This document shows positions 26,601-35,276 of a DNA stretch of 64,000 nt, piece by piece. The notes under the pieces were generated by a model. That model was not told the DNA's origin. It searched no databases and saw only the letters and a program-made list of their open reading frames with translations. The stretch is taken from contig NZ_JACHMJ010000001.1 of NCBI RefSeq assembly GCF_014204935.1, positions 3,534,001 through 3,598,000 of the forward strand, read 5' to 3'. The stretch is from Conyzicola lurida (lineage in GTDB: Bacteria > Actinomycetota > Actinomycetes > Actinomycetales > Microbacteriaceae). Position 1 is the first letter of the stretch; each line of letters starts with the position of its first letter. The position numbers and the translations under genes are program-made.

Positions 26601-27704
26601 CTGATGAATCCCGGCGGGCTGCGCAGCGACCTGAAGTACGCGCTCAACCCGGCGACCCCCGGCGACGCCGAGGGTGTCGTCACCTACCAGGAGGCGGCGG
26701 GCGTGCAGCCCTTCGCCAACACCCTGGTGGCCCTCGACCTGACGGGCGCGCAGCTCAAGTCGGTGCTCGAGGAGCAGTGGCAGCCGGCCGGGTCGAGCAG
26801 GCCGTTCCTCAAGCTCGGGCTCTCCGACACGGTCGAGTACACCTACGACCCGGCGGCCGCCGCCGGCGACCACATCGACGCGATCTACGTCGACGGCGAA
26901 CCGGTGGATGCCGCGGCGACCTACCGGGTCACCGTCAACTCGTTCCTGGCGTCGGGCGGCGACAACTTCGTCACCCTCGCGCAGGGCACGAACCGGGCCG
27001 ACACCGGCAAGATCGACCTGCAGAGCATGGTCGACTACTTCGAGGCGAACCCGGTCGCGACCCCCGACTACGCGCAGCGCGCCGTCGGCGCCCAGTTGAC
27101 GGCGCCCGCCGACGCCGCCGGGTACGCGCCCGGCGAGAGCCTGACGCTGACGCTGTCGTCGCTGTTGTTCAGCGCGGGGGAGCCGAACGCCGGCACCGCC
27201 GTGGTCAGTGCCGACGGTGTGGAGCTCGGCAGCGCACCGATCGATCCCGCGATCGTCGACACGACCGACGAGGTCGGGCGCGCGAGCGTCGCGGTGACGA
27301 TCCCGGCGGACGCCCCGACCGGGACCCTGGTGCTCACCGTGACGGTGCCGGAGACGGGAACGCAGATCGACGTGCCCGTCGCGGTCGTCGCGCCGGAGGA
27401 GCCGGCCGAGAAGCTGCCGACGAGCACGAGCGGGTCGGCGAACAAGCTGATCGTGTTCGGCAACTCGCCGGTGACGTACTCGGTCACCGTGCGGGCCGAC
27501 GGGGTGGTTCCGACCGGCAACGTGGTCGTCTACGACGGGCTGCGCCCGCTCACGACGATCACCCTCGACGAGGCGGATGGCGGACGTGACACGGTCACGC
27601 TGCCGCGACTCGGCCGCGGACTGCACCTGCTGACCGCACGCTACGAGGGCAACGACGAACTGCTCGGTTCGTTCGGCTGGCCGTCCCTGGTCATCGTCTT
27701 CTGA
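23670..27704 (+). CDS. Secreted ExeM/NucH-like nuclease fused to 5'-nucleotidase (UshA-type)
   Basis: 1344 residues. Signal peptide 1 to about 30 (ends PALAAEP). Then a beta-barrel segment (IADVQGDGAATPLAGTVVTVEGVVTGDY) and an endonuclease/exonuclease/phosphatase domain (about 320-620) with VGLMEIEN, NHFKSKS, VLLVGDFNAYG and RSSDHDPIKV metal/catalytic motifs. Next is a metallophosphatase 5'-nucleotidase (about 630-1130) with INDFHGRLE, FGNHEFDQG and SGHTHLAYD, followed by the substrate domain. Two Ig-like domains end the protein; there is no sorting signal or membrane anchor. Together it would degrade extracellular DNA and strip phosphate from nucleotides. AAGGAG precedes the ATG. The PHO-box-like array upstream fits a phosphate-scavenging role. 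Confidence 0.92.
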   Translation: MLTTTPSAPFRTRSRRVVATATAVALALGFSALTAAPALAAEPTHQIADVQGDGAATPLAGTVVTVEGVVTGDYRASTASGYRGFYLQAADSGGETDATPGRSDGIFVFAANADPAVAIGDLVRVTGPASEFNGQTQITASSAASYELVTAGAGVPQPTVLPNSVVGAAREAYEGMLVTPESAKLSSSHQLYNFGTLWLNVGELAVKATETTDAGDAAAAIAAANRANRLLVDDGYSIQVSNAAHPGGQPFFETDTVVRNGDAFVSPDAGMILGWGFDDWRLQPQRPLSDTSPAEYAALEPIWQTLNPRTDAAADVGGDVSAASFNVFNYFTTFGGDARGADDEAHFLVQQSKIVAAINALDADVVGLMEIENSVKLGEAPDEALGNLVAALNAASAPGTWAFVPTPAPLLDAATTDFITNAIIYKPAAATPVGDSFAQVDETVWDIAREPVAQIFETVANGKVITVVANHFKSKSAPTGNTAPEPADLQGFFNAERVEQATSLVGFVGGITADPAKGENVLLVGDFNAYGQEDPAQVLTAAGLVDLVPTKDPSEYTYTFDGELGSLDHAFATPELAASVTGVDVWNINSPEWSDRGYEFGAAEAGTPFRSSDHDPIKVGIDSAPAPVNIDILSINDFHGRLEAAPPIAGAAVIGGMVDAYRAANPNTVFVAAGDLIGASTFTSFIQNDEPTIDALNEIGLDASAFGNHEFDQGRDDVDDRILPRADWDYLSANLYDRATGEPAFQQFALEEFGDVTVGFVGAMTEELPSLVSPDGIASLEVREVVPEVNRVADLLSDGDEANGEADVIVLLVHEGAATTDIASATDDSAFGRIVTGSNANIDAIVSGHTHLAYDHEIPIPGTSTLRPVLSSGQYGEKYSDMKVSVDPVTGDLLSISAEILSLAGAFPPDPEVAAIVADAVAVAVELGSVPVGEIEADFNRALQSTGSENRGGESTLGNFVADVQLWATQDSGSQLALMNPGGLRSDLKYALNPATPGDAEGVVTYQEAAGVQPFANTLVALDLTGAQLKSVLEEQWQPAGSSRPFLKLGLSDTVEYTYDPAAAAGDHIDAIYVDGEPVDAAATYRVTVNSFLASGGDNFVTLAQGTNRADTGKIDLQSMVDYFEANPVATPDYAQRAVGAQLTAPADAAGYAPGESLTLTLSSLLFSAGEPNAGTAVVSADGVELGSAPIDPAIVDTTDEVGRASVAVTIPADAPTGTLVLTVTVPETGTQIDVPVAVVAPEEPAEKLPTSTSGSANKLIVFGNSPVTYSVTVRADGVVPTGNVVVYDGLRPLTTITLDEADGGRDTVTLPRLGRGLHLLTARYEGNDELLGSFGWPSLVIVF

Positions 27705-27709
27705 CGATC

Positions 27710-27767
27710 GGTCCCTGAGCCTGTCGAAGGTGGTCCCTGAGCCTGTCGAAGGGCGAGCTCAGGGACC
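27710..27767. repeat. REP-like repeat: two tandem units plus an inverted arm
   Basis: Two direct copies of GGTCCCTGAGCCTGTCGAAGG start at 27710 and 27732. The second is followed by GCTCAGGGACC (27757-27767), complementary to GGTCCCTGAGC (27732-27742), so it can form a hairpin at the end of the nuclease gene. Same family as at 3526 and 30011. Confidence 0.75.
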
Positions 27768-27784
27768 GTCACGTTAACGAGAAA

Positions 27785-27834
27785 CGCGGCCGTACCGGTC
27801 ATGCACACCATGGTGCTGACTCGACACGGCCGCG
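27785..27834. repeat. Long structured inverted repeat upstream of recQ
   Basis: CGCGGCCGT (27785-27793) is complementary to ACGGCCGCG (27826-27834). Between the arms GTCA/TGAC (27798-27801, 27817-27820) can also pair, and the centre is the 10-base palindrome CACCATGGTG (27806-27815). No T tract follows. It may be a terminator for the nuclease gene or a protein-binding site; function unknown. Confidence 0.45.
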
Positions 27835-27933
27835 GGAGGCGCTCTGAGTTGGGAGCGGCGGTATTAGCTTTTCGGGTACCGCTCCGAAGGTGAGCTTATC
27901 GCTGAAAGCGCAAACACTACGCGCGATAACGTG

Positions 27934-27950
27934 CACCCAATTCGGGGGTG
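27934..27950 (+). promoter_or_regulatory. GC-palindrome motif, recQ copy
   Basis: CACCC and GGGTG flank AATTCGG, giving CACCCAATTCGGGGGTG. It ends 53 bases before the recQ GTG and about 41 bases before the candidate -10 box, a position suited to a regulator site. Same general form as the copies at 23619 and 30514. Confidence 0.4.
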
Positions 27951-27991
27951 GAGTTCTCCACAGCGCGCCAGCGCCGGTCGGTGGCACTGGG

Positions 27992-27997
27992 TAAACT
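27992..27997 (+). promoter_or_regulatory. Candidate -10 box of recQ, leaderless layout
   Basis: TAAACT ends 6 bases before the GTG at 28004 and no Shine-Dalgarno is present, the same layout as before the DUF4012 gene at 4100. No clear -35 box. Confidence 0.45.
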
Positions 27998-28003
27998 CGC
28001 CGG

Positions 28004-29989
28004 GTGAGTTGGAACGCCGAAATCCCCTGGGACCCCGAGGAAGAACCCCCCTTCGATCCCTTCGCGGAGCCTCCGTTCGACGACGAGGCGCCGTTCCCCG
28101 ACCGTGAGGGTTTCGGTGCAGCGGGGTCGGGCCAATCGACAAGCTCCGCGACCGTGGCCGCGCCTCGGCGCGCGGTTCGCACGGGGCCCGCACCCACCGC
28201 CCTCGAGGCGCTCGAGAAGGTCTTCGGGTACGACTCGTTCCGCAACCAGCAGGCCGAGATCATCGACACCGTCATCGCCGGCGGCGACGCCCTCGTGCTG
28301 ATGCCCACCGGCGGCGGCAAGTCGCTCTGCTACCAGATCCCCTCGCTCGTGCGCGACGGCACCGGCGTCGTCATCTCGCCGCTCATCGCGCTGATGCAGG
28401 ACCAGGTCGACGCCCTCACCGCTGTGGGTGTGCGCGCGGGCTTCCTCAACTCGACGCAGGATCCCGCGCAGCGCCGCGAGGTCGAACAGGCGTACCTCGC
28501 CGGCGAGCTCGACATGCTCTACCTCGCGCCCGAGCGCCTGCGCGTCTCGGCCACCGCCGACCTGCTCGACCGCGGAACGATCGCGCTATTCGCCATCGAC
28601 GAAGCGCACTGTGTGTCGCAGTGGGGCCACGACTTCCGCCCCGACTACCTGCAGCTGTCGATGCTGCACGAGCGCTGGCCCACCGTGCCGCGCATCGCAC
28701 TCACCGCGACGGCCACCGAGGTCACGCACAAAGAGATCGCGTCCAAGCTGCAGCTCGGCGAGGCGAAGCACTTCGTTTCCAGCTTCGACCGCCCGAACAT
28801 CCAGTACCGCATCGAGTCGAAGAACCAGCCGATGCAGCAGCTGCTCTCGCTGATCCGCACCGAGCACGCCGGCGATGCGGGCATCGTCTACTGCCTGTCG
28901 CGCGCCTCGGTCGAGAAGACCGCCGACTTCCTCGTCGAGAACGGCATCACCGCCCTGCCGTATCACGCGGGTCTCGACTCCCGTATCCGCGCCGCCAACC
29001 AGTCGCGGTTCCTGCGCGAAGACGGTGTCGTGATGGTCGCCACGATCGCGTTCGGAATGGGAATCGACAAGCCCGACGTGCGCTTCGTGGCGCACCTCGA
29101 CCTGCCGAAGAGCGTCGAGGGCTACTACCAGGAGACCGGCCGCGCCGGCCGCGACGGACTCCCGTCGACCGCCTGGCTCGCCTACGGACTGCAAGACGTG
29201 GTGCAGCAGCGCCGCATGATCCAGCAGTCCGAGGGTGACGACGCGTTCCGCCGCCGCCTCGGAGCCAACCTCGACGCGATGCTGGCACTGTGCGAGACCA
29301 TCGAATGCCGACGGATGCAGCTGCTGGCGTACTTCGGAGAGAACTCGGCCCCGTGCGGCAACTGCGACACCTGCCTGTCGCCGCCCGAGGGCGTCGACGG
29401 CACCATTCCCGCCCAGAAGCTGCTGTCGACGGTCGTGCGTCTGCTGCGCGAGCGCAACCAGCGTTTCGGTGCCGGCCACATCATCGACATCCTCGTCGGC
29501 AAGACGACGCCGCGAATCGCCCAGCAGGGCCACGACCAATTGAAGACATTCGGCATCGGCGCCGACCTCACCGACCAGGAGTGGCGCGGAGTGGTGCGGC
29601 AGCTCCTTGCTCAGGGGCTGCTGCAGGTGACCGGCGAGTACGGCACGTTCGCGGTGACCGAGCTGAGCGCGTCCGTGCTCGACGGCTCACGTCCCGTCAA
29701 GCTGCGCAAGGAGCCCGAGCGCACCTCCCGCGCCGCCAAGAAGTCGAAGGTCGCGTCCGACCTGCCCGCGGCATCCGTCGATCTGTTCGAGGCGCTGCGC
29801 GCCTGGCGGTCGGCCGAGGCGAAGGAGCAGGAGGTTCCGGCGTACATCATCTTCGGAGATGCGACGCTGCGCGGAATCGCGATCTCCCGCCCCGACTCGC
29901 TCGTCGAACTGGGCGGCATCAGCGGGGTCGGCGAGAACAAGCTCGCGAAGTACGGCGAGGCGCTGCTCGAGGTCGTCGCCGCGAACTAG
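28004..29989 (+). CDS. recQ: ATP-dependent DNA helicase RecQ
   Basis: 3'-5' superfamily 2 helicase for recombination and repair. 661 residues. An unusual acidic, proline- and phenylalanine-rich N-terminal extension (about 1-60) precedes the helicase core: Walker [13 protein letters not shown] (Lys106), DEAH with the aromatic-rich loop [18 protein letters not shown], and motif [12 protein letters not shown]. The zinc-binding cysteines are in CETIEC...CGNCDTC. The winged-helix domain and a C-terminal HRDC domain ([14 protein letters not shown]...[14 protein letters not shown]) complete the standard layout. GTG start, probably leaderless. I found no LexA-type box upstream. Confidence 0.96.
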   Translation: MSWNAEIPWDPEEEPPFDPFAEPPFDDEAPFPDREGFGAAGSGQSTSSATVAAPRRAVRTGPAPTALEALEKVFGYDSFRNQQAEIIDTVIAGGDALVLMPTGGGKSLCYQIPSLVRDGTGVVISPLIALMQDQVDALTAVGVRAGFLNSTQDPAQRREVEQAYLAGELDMLYLAPERLRVSATADLLDRGTIALFAIDEAHCVSQWGHDFRPDYLQLSMLHERWPTVPRIALTATATEVTHKEIASKLQLGEAKHFVSSFDRPNIQYRIESKNQPMQQLLSLIRTEHAGDAGIVYCLSRASVEKTADFLVENGITALPYHAGLDSRIRAANQSRFLREDGVVMVATIAFGMGIDKPDVRFVAHLDLPKSVEGYYQETGRAGRDGLPSTAWLAYGLQDVVQQRRMIQQSEGDDAFRRRLGANLDAMLALCETIECRRMQLLAYFGENSAPCGNCDTCLSPPEGVDGTIPAQKLLSTVVRLLRERNQRFGAGHIIDILVGKTTPRIAQQGHDQLKTFGIGADLTDQEWRGVVRQLLAQGLLQVTGEYGTFAVTELSASVLDGSRPVKLRKEPERTSRAAKKSKVASDLPAASVDLFEALRAWRSAEAKEQEVPAYIIFGDATLRGIAISRPDSLVELGGISGVGENKLAKYGEALLEVVAAN

Positions 29990-30002
29990 GCGAAAACCGA
30001 AA

Positions 30003-30063
30003 AGCGGATCGAGCCTGTCGAAATCCCTCCCCGTGGAAGGGGTTTCGACAGGCTCAACCCGCT
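30003..30063. repeat. REP-like palindrome / terminator between recQ and trxA
   Basis: GAGCCTGTCGAAA (30011-30023) is perfectly complementary to TTTCGACAGGCTC (30043-30055), with TCCC/GGGG pairing inside and AGCGG/CCGCT outside. It lies between convergent stops at 29989 and 30072 and probably terminates both genes. Core identical to the other REP-like units. Confidence 0.78.
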
Positions 30064-30071
30064 GTGTGGTG

Positions 30072-30464
30072 TTACTCCGCAGCCGCAGGAGCCGCGGCGT
30101 CCGCCTCGCGCTGCGCGGCGATCTGCTTGTGCACGTCTTCCATGTCGAGGCCGCGCACGGCGTCGATCACCTGGTTGAGCGCGGGAGCCGGCAGTGCGCC
30201 GGGCTGCGAGAAGACGAGCACGCCGTCGCGGAACGCCATGAGCGTGGGGATCGAGGTGATGCCCGCGGCGCCGGCGAGCGCCTGCTGGTCCTCGGTGTCG
30301 ATCTTGCCGAAGGTGATGTCGGGGTTGGCGTTGCTCGCCTCTTCGAAGATCGGGCCGAACTGCTTGCAGGGGCCGCACCACTCGGCCCAGAAGTCGACGA
30401 GCACGATTCCGGGCTCGAGGACTGTGGTTTCGAAATCGTCGGAGGTCAGGTTTACGGTAGCCAT
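30072..30464 (-). CDS. trxA: Thioredoxin
   Basis: Cytoplasmic disulfide reductase. 130 residues with the active site WAEWCGPCKQF (Cys30, Cys33), the buried Asp in VLVDFW and the cis-proline in SIPTLMAF. The C-terminus has an extra alanine-rich tail of about 20 residues beyond the usual 105-110. It stands alone, divergent from the DUF4082 gene. The ATG sits behind an AGGAG-like sequence further upstream in the CTAGG region. Confidence 0.95.
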   Translation of the reverse strand: MATVNLTSDDFETTVLEPGIVLVDFWAEWCGPCKQFGPIFEEASNANPDITFGKIDTEDQQALAGAAGITSIPTLMAFRDGVLVFSQPGALPAPALNQVIDAVRGLDMEDVHKQIAAQREADAAAPAAAE

Positions 30465-30513
30465 CGCATAAGCCTAGGAGGCAATTCTGGGAAGCGCACT
30501 GACTCGCGCGCCG

Positions 30514-30577
30514 CACCCCGCTTTCGGGGGGTGAACCGGGAATCTTATTCGCCTCTTTCTGTAACCCATTTGGGGGT
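30514..30577 (+). promoter_or_regulatory. Two GC-palindrome motifs in the trxA/DUF4082 intergenic region
   Basis: Copy one: CCCCG-CTTT-CGGGG at 30516-30529, within a wider CACCCC/GGGGTG pair (30514-30533). Copy two: AACCCATTTGGGGGT at 30563-30577, 51 bases before the ATG at 30629. Both follow the general form ACCC-NN-TTY-GGGG. A single GTTCACC is present on the minus strand at 30530-30536 but without the 11-base partners of a PHO box. Confidence 0.45.
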
Positions 30578-30628
30578 CTTTGCAGCGGCAAGTCGCGTGC
30601 CACTATGTCGTCGTTACCCGGAGGCAGC

Positions 30629-33600
30629 ATGTTGCATTTACCTAGCACCCGTGGCGGCGCGCTCACCCGAATTTGTGCGTCGTTTGTTCTGATCGCCGCG
30701 CTCGTCGGCGCCGTCCTCGTCCCCGCCGCGCCCGCGGCCGCCGCCGGCGAGTGCGGGCCGAGCGGCAACGTCATCAGTTGTGAGAACACCAAGCTGGGCA
30801 CGAGCCCCGACGTGTGGGACATCGATGGTGCCGGCGACGATACCATCCAGGGATTCTCGACCGACATCAGCGTCAACGTGGGGTCGACCATCGACTTCAA
30901 GATCGACACCGACGCGCCGAACTACACGATCGACATCTACCGCACCGGTTGGTACCAGGGCCTCGGCGCGCGCAAGGTCACGAGCGTCACGCCCCTGCAC
31001 ACCCCGCAGGCCGCCCAGCCCGCGTGCATCACCGACAGCCGCTACGAGCTGACCGACTGCGGCACCTGGTCCGTCTCCGCGTCGTGGGCCGTGCCGTCCA
31101 CCGCCGTGTCCGGCGTGTACGTGGCCCTGCTCACCCGCAGCGACACCGGCGGTAAGAGCCACATCACCTTCGTCGTGCGCAACCAGTCGAGCCACTCGGC
31201 CGTGTTGTTCCAGACCTCTGACCCCACCTGGCAGGCCTACAACCCGTATGGCGGCGCCGACTTCTACGAGGGCGCGGAAAACGGACGTGCCTACAAGATC
31301 AGCTACAACCGCCCGATCGCCACCCGCGAACACAACAAGGGGCGGGACTTCTACTTCAGCGCCGAGTACCCGCTCGTGCGGTTCCTCGAGAAAAACGGCT
31401 ACGACGTCAGCTACTTCAGCGGTGTCGACACCGACCGCTACGGCTCCCTGCTCACCAACCACGAGCTGTTCCTCTCCGTCGGCCACGACGAGTACTGGTC
31501 GACCGGGCAGCGCGCCAACGTGGAGGCGGCGCGCGACGCTGGCCTCGACCTCCAGTTCCTGTCGGGCAACGAGGCCTACTGGCACACCCGGTACGAGCCC
31601 TCGGCCGACCTCACGAACACCCCGTACCGCACCCTCGTCTCGTACAAGGAGACGTGGGCCAGCACCAAGATCGACCCGAGCAGCACCTGGACCGGAACAT
31701 GGCGCGACCCCCGCTTCGCCTCCCCGGCGAACGGCGGCGGCCTGCCCGAAAACGCCCTCACCGGCACCGCGTACATGGCGAACGACGACGACCTGGCGGT
31801 CACCGTCACGGCCGCGCAGGGCAAGATGCGCATGTGGCGCAACACGGGTCTCGCCGGGATGACCGGGGCCACCCAGGCCCTCGCTCCCCACACCATCGGC
31901 TACGAGTCCGACGAAGACCTCGACAACGGCTTCCGTCCGTCGGGGTTGGTCAGGATGTCGGCGACGACGGGTAGCACCCCCGAGTATCTGCAGGACTTCG
32001 GCCGCGTCGTGAAAGCGGGCACGACGACCCACAACCTGACGCTCTACCGGGCCGAGAGCGGCGCTCTCGTGTTCGGCGCCGGCACGATCCAGTGGACCTG
32101 GGGGCTCGACCAGACCCACGACGGCGACGGCGCACCGGCCGATATCCGGATGCAGCAGGCACAGGTGAACCTGTTGGCCGACATGGGCGCGCAGCCCACC
32201 ACCCTCGTGACGCCGCTCGTCGCGGCATCCGCCTCGACCGACGAGACCGCGCCCACCGTGGTCGTGACGTCCCCGGCCGCCGGCGCCACCGTCCCCAACG
32301 GCACGGTCGTCAACCTCACCGGTACGGCGTCCGACGTCGGCGGGCTCGTCGCCGGGGTCAACGTCTCCACCGACGGCGGCGAGACCTGGCACCCCGCCAC
32401 CGGCACGACGAGCTGGAGCTACTCCTACGTGCAGCACGGCAGGGGCATCACGCCGGTGCAGATCCGCGCGGTCGACGACAGCGGCAACTACTCGGAAACT
32501 CCGAAGACCGTGTCGTTCTCGGTGACCGGGCCGTACAGCATCCTCGGGCTGGAGGTGCCGAAGGTCGCCGATTCGCTCGACGCGGGCGCGCTGCAGCTCG
32601 GCCTGCGGTTCACCCCGACCACGAGCGGCTACATCTCGGGCGTGCGGTTCTACAAGAGCGCGGCCAACGTCGGCACGCACACCGGCACGCTCTGGTCGGC
32701 GGCCGGGGTGCAGCTGGCCACGGTGACGTTCGCGAACGAGACGGCGACAGGCTGGCAGAGCGCCAACTTCACCAGCCCGTACCCCGTGACCGCCGGCACG
32801 CCCTACGTCATCTCGTACTACACGCCGAGCGGGCACTACGCGGTCAGTTCCCACCACTGGATCAGCCGTGGCTCGTCGGCGCCGCCGATGACCGTCGCTG
32901 GCGGCTACAACGCGGACCCGGCCGGCGTCTTCGCCTCGGGTGCGACCACGTTCCCGGACCGCACCTTCACCGACCGCCGGTACACCGACACCGGGTACAC
33001 CGATTACGAGAACTACTACGCGAACTACTACGTCGACGCGATCTTCGACACGGTCGACACCTCCCCGCTCGTCGTCACCACCCAGCGTCCGATCGCGGGC
33101 TCCACGAGCCTCCCGGTCGCCGCCTCCGTCAGCGCGACCTTCTCCAAGCCCGCGGTCGCCGGCACGGTGACCGCGAGCGTGACCGCGGCCGGCGGTGCCG
33201 CGGTCGCCGGAACCACCAGTTATGACGCCCCGAACCGCACGGTGACCTTCCAGCCGTCGGCGGCCCTCGCCCCGGCGACCACCTACACGGTGACGATCGG
33301 CGGCACCGACGCACTCGGAAACGGCATCTCGTCCGGCGGCTCGTGGACCTTCACCACGGCGAAGCCGACACCCGCGGCGGGCGTGTGCCCGTGCAGTCTC
33401 TACGGTGACGGATCCATTCCGCAGACGATCCAGACCGGGGACACCGCTGCGGTGACCCTCGGTGTGCGGTTCACACCCGCGGCCAACGGCACCATCACCG
33501 CCATCAAGTTCTACAAGGCGGCGGGCAACACCGGCACCCACGTCGCAGCGCTCTGGGACAGCGCCAACCAGCGCATGATCGAGGCCACCTTCCAGGCCGA

Positions 33601-35161
33601 GTCCAGCGCAGGCTGGCAGACGGTCACGCTGCCGACCCCGGTGCAGGTGACGGCGGGCAGCACCTACACCGCGTCGTACCGCGCACCCGTCGGCGGCTAT
33701 TCGGCGACATCGGTCGAGTACGCCAACGGCTTCGCTCGCGGCCCCCTGACGGTGCCGGCCAACGGCGGTGTCTACTCGTACGCCGACGTGGTTCCGACCG
33801 CGCAGACCTCGACGAGCTACTCGGTCGACGTCGAGTTCCAGCCCGCCGCCGAGACCATCACGCTGGTCGCCGCCGCCCCCGGCAACGGCACCACGCTCGT
33901 GCCGCGGTCCTCGGTGATCACCGCGCAGCTCTCCCGCGCGGTCGCCCCCGGGTACGCGCTCGCCGCGACCAGCGGCGGATCGGCGATCGCCGGGGCGACC
34001 ACCCTCTCGTCCGACGGTACGACGATCACCCTGACCCCGGCGTCCCCGTTGCCCAACGGCGCCGTCGTGCAGGTGTCGCTCGCCGGGGTGGTCTCCACGC
34101 AGGGGGCGACGCTCGCCACCCAGAACTGGTCGTTCACGACGGTCAATGAGGCGACGACCACGCTCACCAACCACACGCTCTTCGACGACGAGGTGCCGCA
34201 GATCGTGTCGACCACCGACACCTCGCCGGTAGAACTCGGCGTCTCGTTCTCGCCCAGTGTCGCGGGCTCCGTCACCGCGATCCGCTTCTACAAGGGGGCC
34301 GGCAACGGCGGCGCCCACGTCGGCAGCCTGTGGAACGCGGACGGCACCGTGAAGTACGCGAGCGTCAACTTCGTGAACGAGACGGCGACGGGATGGCAGA
34401 CGGCGCAACTCTCCTCACCCGTCGCGCTGACCCCGGGTCAGACCTATGTGGTGTCGTACTTCGCGCCCCAGGGCCGCTACCCGTACACGTCGGGCTACTT
34501 CGCGGTACCCAGTTCGAACGGGCCGCTCACCGCCGGCACGGCGCAGAACGGCCGGTTCTCCTACGCGGCCGGCGGCGGGTTCCCCACGCTGAGCTACAAC
34601 GCCACGAACTACTTCGTCGACGTCGTCTACACGGTGGCCTCCACGGGAGGCGGCACGCCGCCGACCACCCCGACCGTCCCCACCGGCACCACCCTGTTCG
34701 GCACCGAGACGCCGAGCGGGCCGCCGACGACCGACACGGGCGGCATCGAGTTGGGCATGTCGTTCTCCACCTCTGTCGCGGGGTCGGTGACCGGCATCCG
34801 CTTCTATAAAGGACCCGGCAACGGCGGCGCCCACGTCGGCCACCTCTGGGCGGTGACCGGGGGACCCCCGCTCGCGACCGTCGCCTTCAGCGGCGAGACG
34901 TCGAGCGGCTGGCAGGCCGCGGCGCTCAGCACACCGGTGGCGCTCACCCCCGGGGAGACCTACGTCGTCTCCTACTTCGCTCCGCAGGGCCGGTACTCCG
35001 CGGCATCCGGCTACTTCACCGCCCCGAAGACGTCGGGCCCGCTCACCGCGGGGACCGCCCAGAACGGCCGCTTCCTGCCGACCGCGTCCGGCGGATTCCC
35101 CGAGGCCAGCTACGGCAGTTCCAACTACTACGTGGACGTCTTCTTCACCCCCGCTCCCTAG
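30629..35161 (+). CDS. Large secreted protein: N,N-dimethylformamidase-like domain, Ig-like modules and four DUF4082 modules
   Basis: 1510 residues. ATG 30629 is chosen for a GGAGG 4-8 bases upstream and a signal peptide right after it (core VLIAALVGAVLVPAA). Residues about 40-530 resemble the C-terminal domain of N,N-dimethylformamidase beta subunits (IDIYRTGWYQGLGARKV; FLSVGHDEYWSTGQR; FLSGNEAYWHTRYE). An Ig-like domain and DUF4082 module 1 (GVRFYKSAANVGTHTGTLW) follow, then a Big_5-like domain, module 2 (IKFYKAAGNTGTHVAALW), another Big_5-like domain, and modules 3 and 4 near the end (both with GNGGAHVG). No anchor is seen. Substrate unknown. It sits between the two EPS clusters; a protein at 48616-50553 carries a fifth copy of DUF4082. 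Confidence 0.83.
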   Translation: MLHLPSTRGGALTRICASFVLIAALVGAVLVPAAPAAAAGECGPSGNVISCENTKLGTSPDVWDIDGAGDDTIQGFSTDISVNVGSTIDFKIDTDAPNYTIDIYRTGWYQGLGARKVTSVTPLHTPQAAQPACITDSRYELTDCGTWSVSASWAVPSTAVSGVYVALLTRSDTGGKSHITFVVRNQSSHSAVLFQTSDPTWQAYNPYGGADFYEGAENGRAYKISYNRPIATREHNKGRDFYFSAEYPLVRFLEKNGYDVSYFSGVDTDRYGSLLTNHELFLSVGHDEYWSTGQRANVEAARDAGLDLQFLSGNEAYWHTRYEPSADLTNTPYRTLVSYKETWASTKIDPSSTWTGTWRDPRFASPANGGGLPENALTGTAYMANDDDLAVTVTAAQGKMRMWRNTGLAGMTGATQALAPHTIGYESDEDLDNGFRPSGLVRMSATTGSTPEYLQDFGRVVKAGTTTHNLTLYRAESGALVFGAGTIQWTWGLDQTHDGDGAPADIRMQQAQVNLLADMGAQPTTLVTPLVAASASTDETAPTVVVTSPAAGATVPNGTVVNLTGTASDVGGLVAGVNVSTDGGETWHPATGTTSWSYSYVQHGRGITPVQIRAVDDSGNYSETPKTVSFSVTGPYSILGLEVPKVADSLDAGALQLGLRFTPTTSGYISGVRFYKSAANVGTHTGTLWSAAGVQLATVTFANETATGWQSANFTSPYPVTAGTPYVISYYTPSGHYAVSSHHWISRGSSAPPMTVAGGYNADPAGVFASGATTFPDRTFTDRRYTDTGYTDYENYYANYYVDAIFDTVDTSPLVVTTQRPIAGSTSLPVAASVSATFSKPAVAGTVTASVTAAGGAAVAGTTSYDAPNRTVTFQPSAALAPATTYTVTIGGTDALGNGISSGGSWTFTTAKPTPAAGVCPCSLYGDGSIPQTIQTGDTAAVTLGVRFTPAANGTITAIKFYKAAGNTGTHVAALWDSANQRMIEATFQAESSAGWQTVTLPTPVQVTAGSTYTASYRAPVGGYSATSVEYANGFARGPLTVPANGGVYSYADVVPTAQTSTSYSVDVEFQPAAETITLVAAAPGNGTTLVPRSSVITAQLSRAVAPGYALAATSGGSAIAGATTLSSDGTTITLTPASPLPNGAVVQVSLAGVVSTQGATLATQNWSFTTVNEATTTLTNHTLFDDEVPQIVSTTDTSPVELGVSFSPSVAGSVTAIRFYKGAGNGGAHVGSLWNADGTVKYASVNFVNETATGWQTAQLSSPVALTPGQTYVVSYFAPQGRYPYTSGYFAVPSSNGPLTAGTAQNGRFSYAAGGGFPTLSYNATNYFVDVVYTVASTGGGTPPTTPTVPTGTTLFGTETPSGPPTTDTGGIELGMSFSTSVAGSVTGIRFYKGPGNGGAHVGHLWAVTGGPPLATVAFSGETSSGWQAAALSTPVALTPGETYVVSYFAPQGRYSAASGYFTAPKTSGPLTAGTAQNGRFLPTASGGFPEASYGSSNYYVDVFFTPAP

Positions 35162-35276
35162 AGCACCCGTTCCCCCACACACCCACCCCGAGAGCATCTG
35201 GAGCCAACCGACCCGTCTTACCCGCACCACCAGCACCACTTCTGTCTCGTACCCGAATTCTGAGAAAGAGGAACCA

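Noticed and set aside
27410-27440. KLPTS in the nuclease as a sortase LPxTG signal
   Set aside because: It is internal, lacks the following G, hydrophobic helix and basic tail, and an Ig-like domain follows.
27705-28003. LexA/SOS box before recQ
   Set aside because: No GAAC-N4-GTTC type palindrome is present in this stretch.
30525-30540. PHO box before the DUF4082 protein
   Set aside because: Only one GTTCACC on the minus strand; the 11-base neighbours do not match.
30638-34408. 1256-codon minus-strand open frame opposite the DUF4082 protein
   Set aside because: Antisense to a clear multidomain protein; composition (Arg, Gly, Val, His) is that of a GC-skewed shadow frame.
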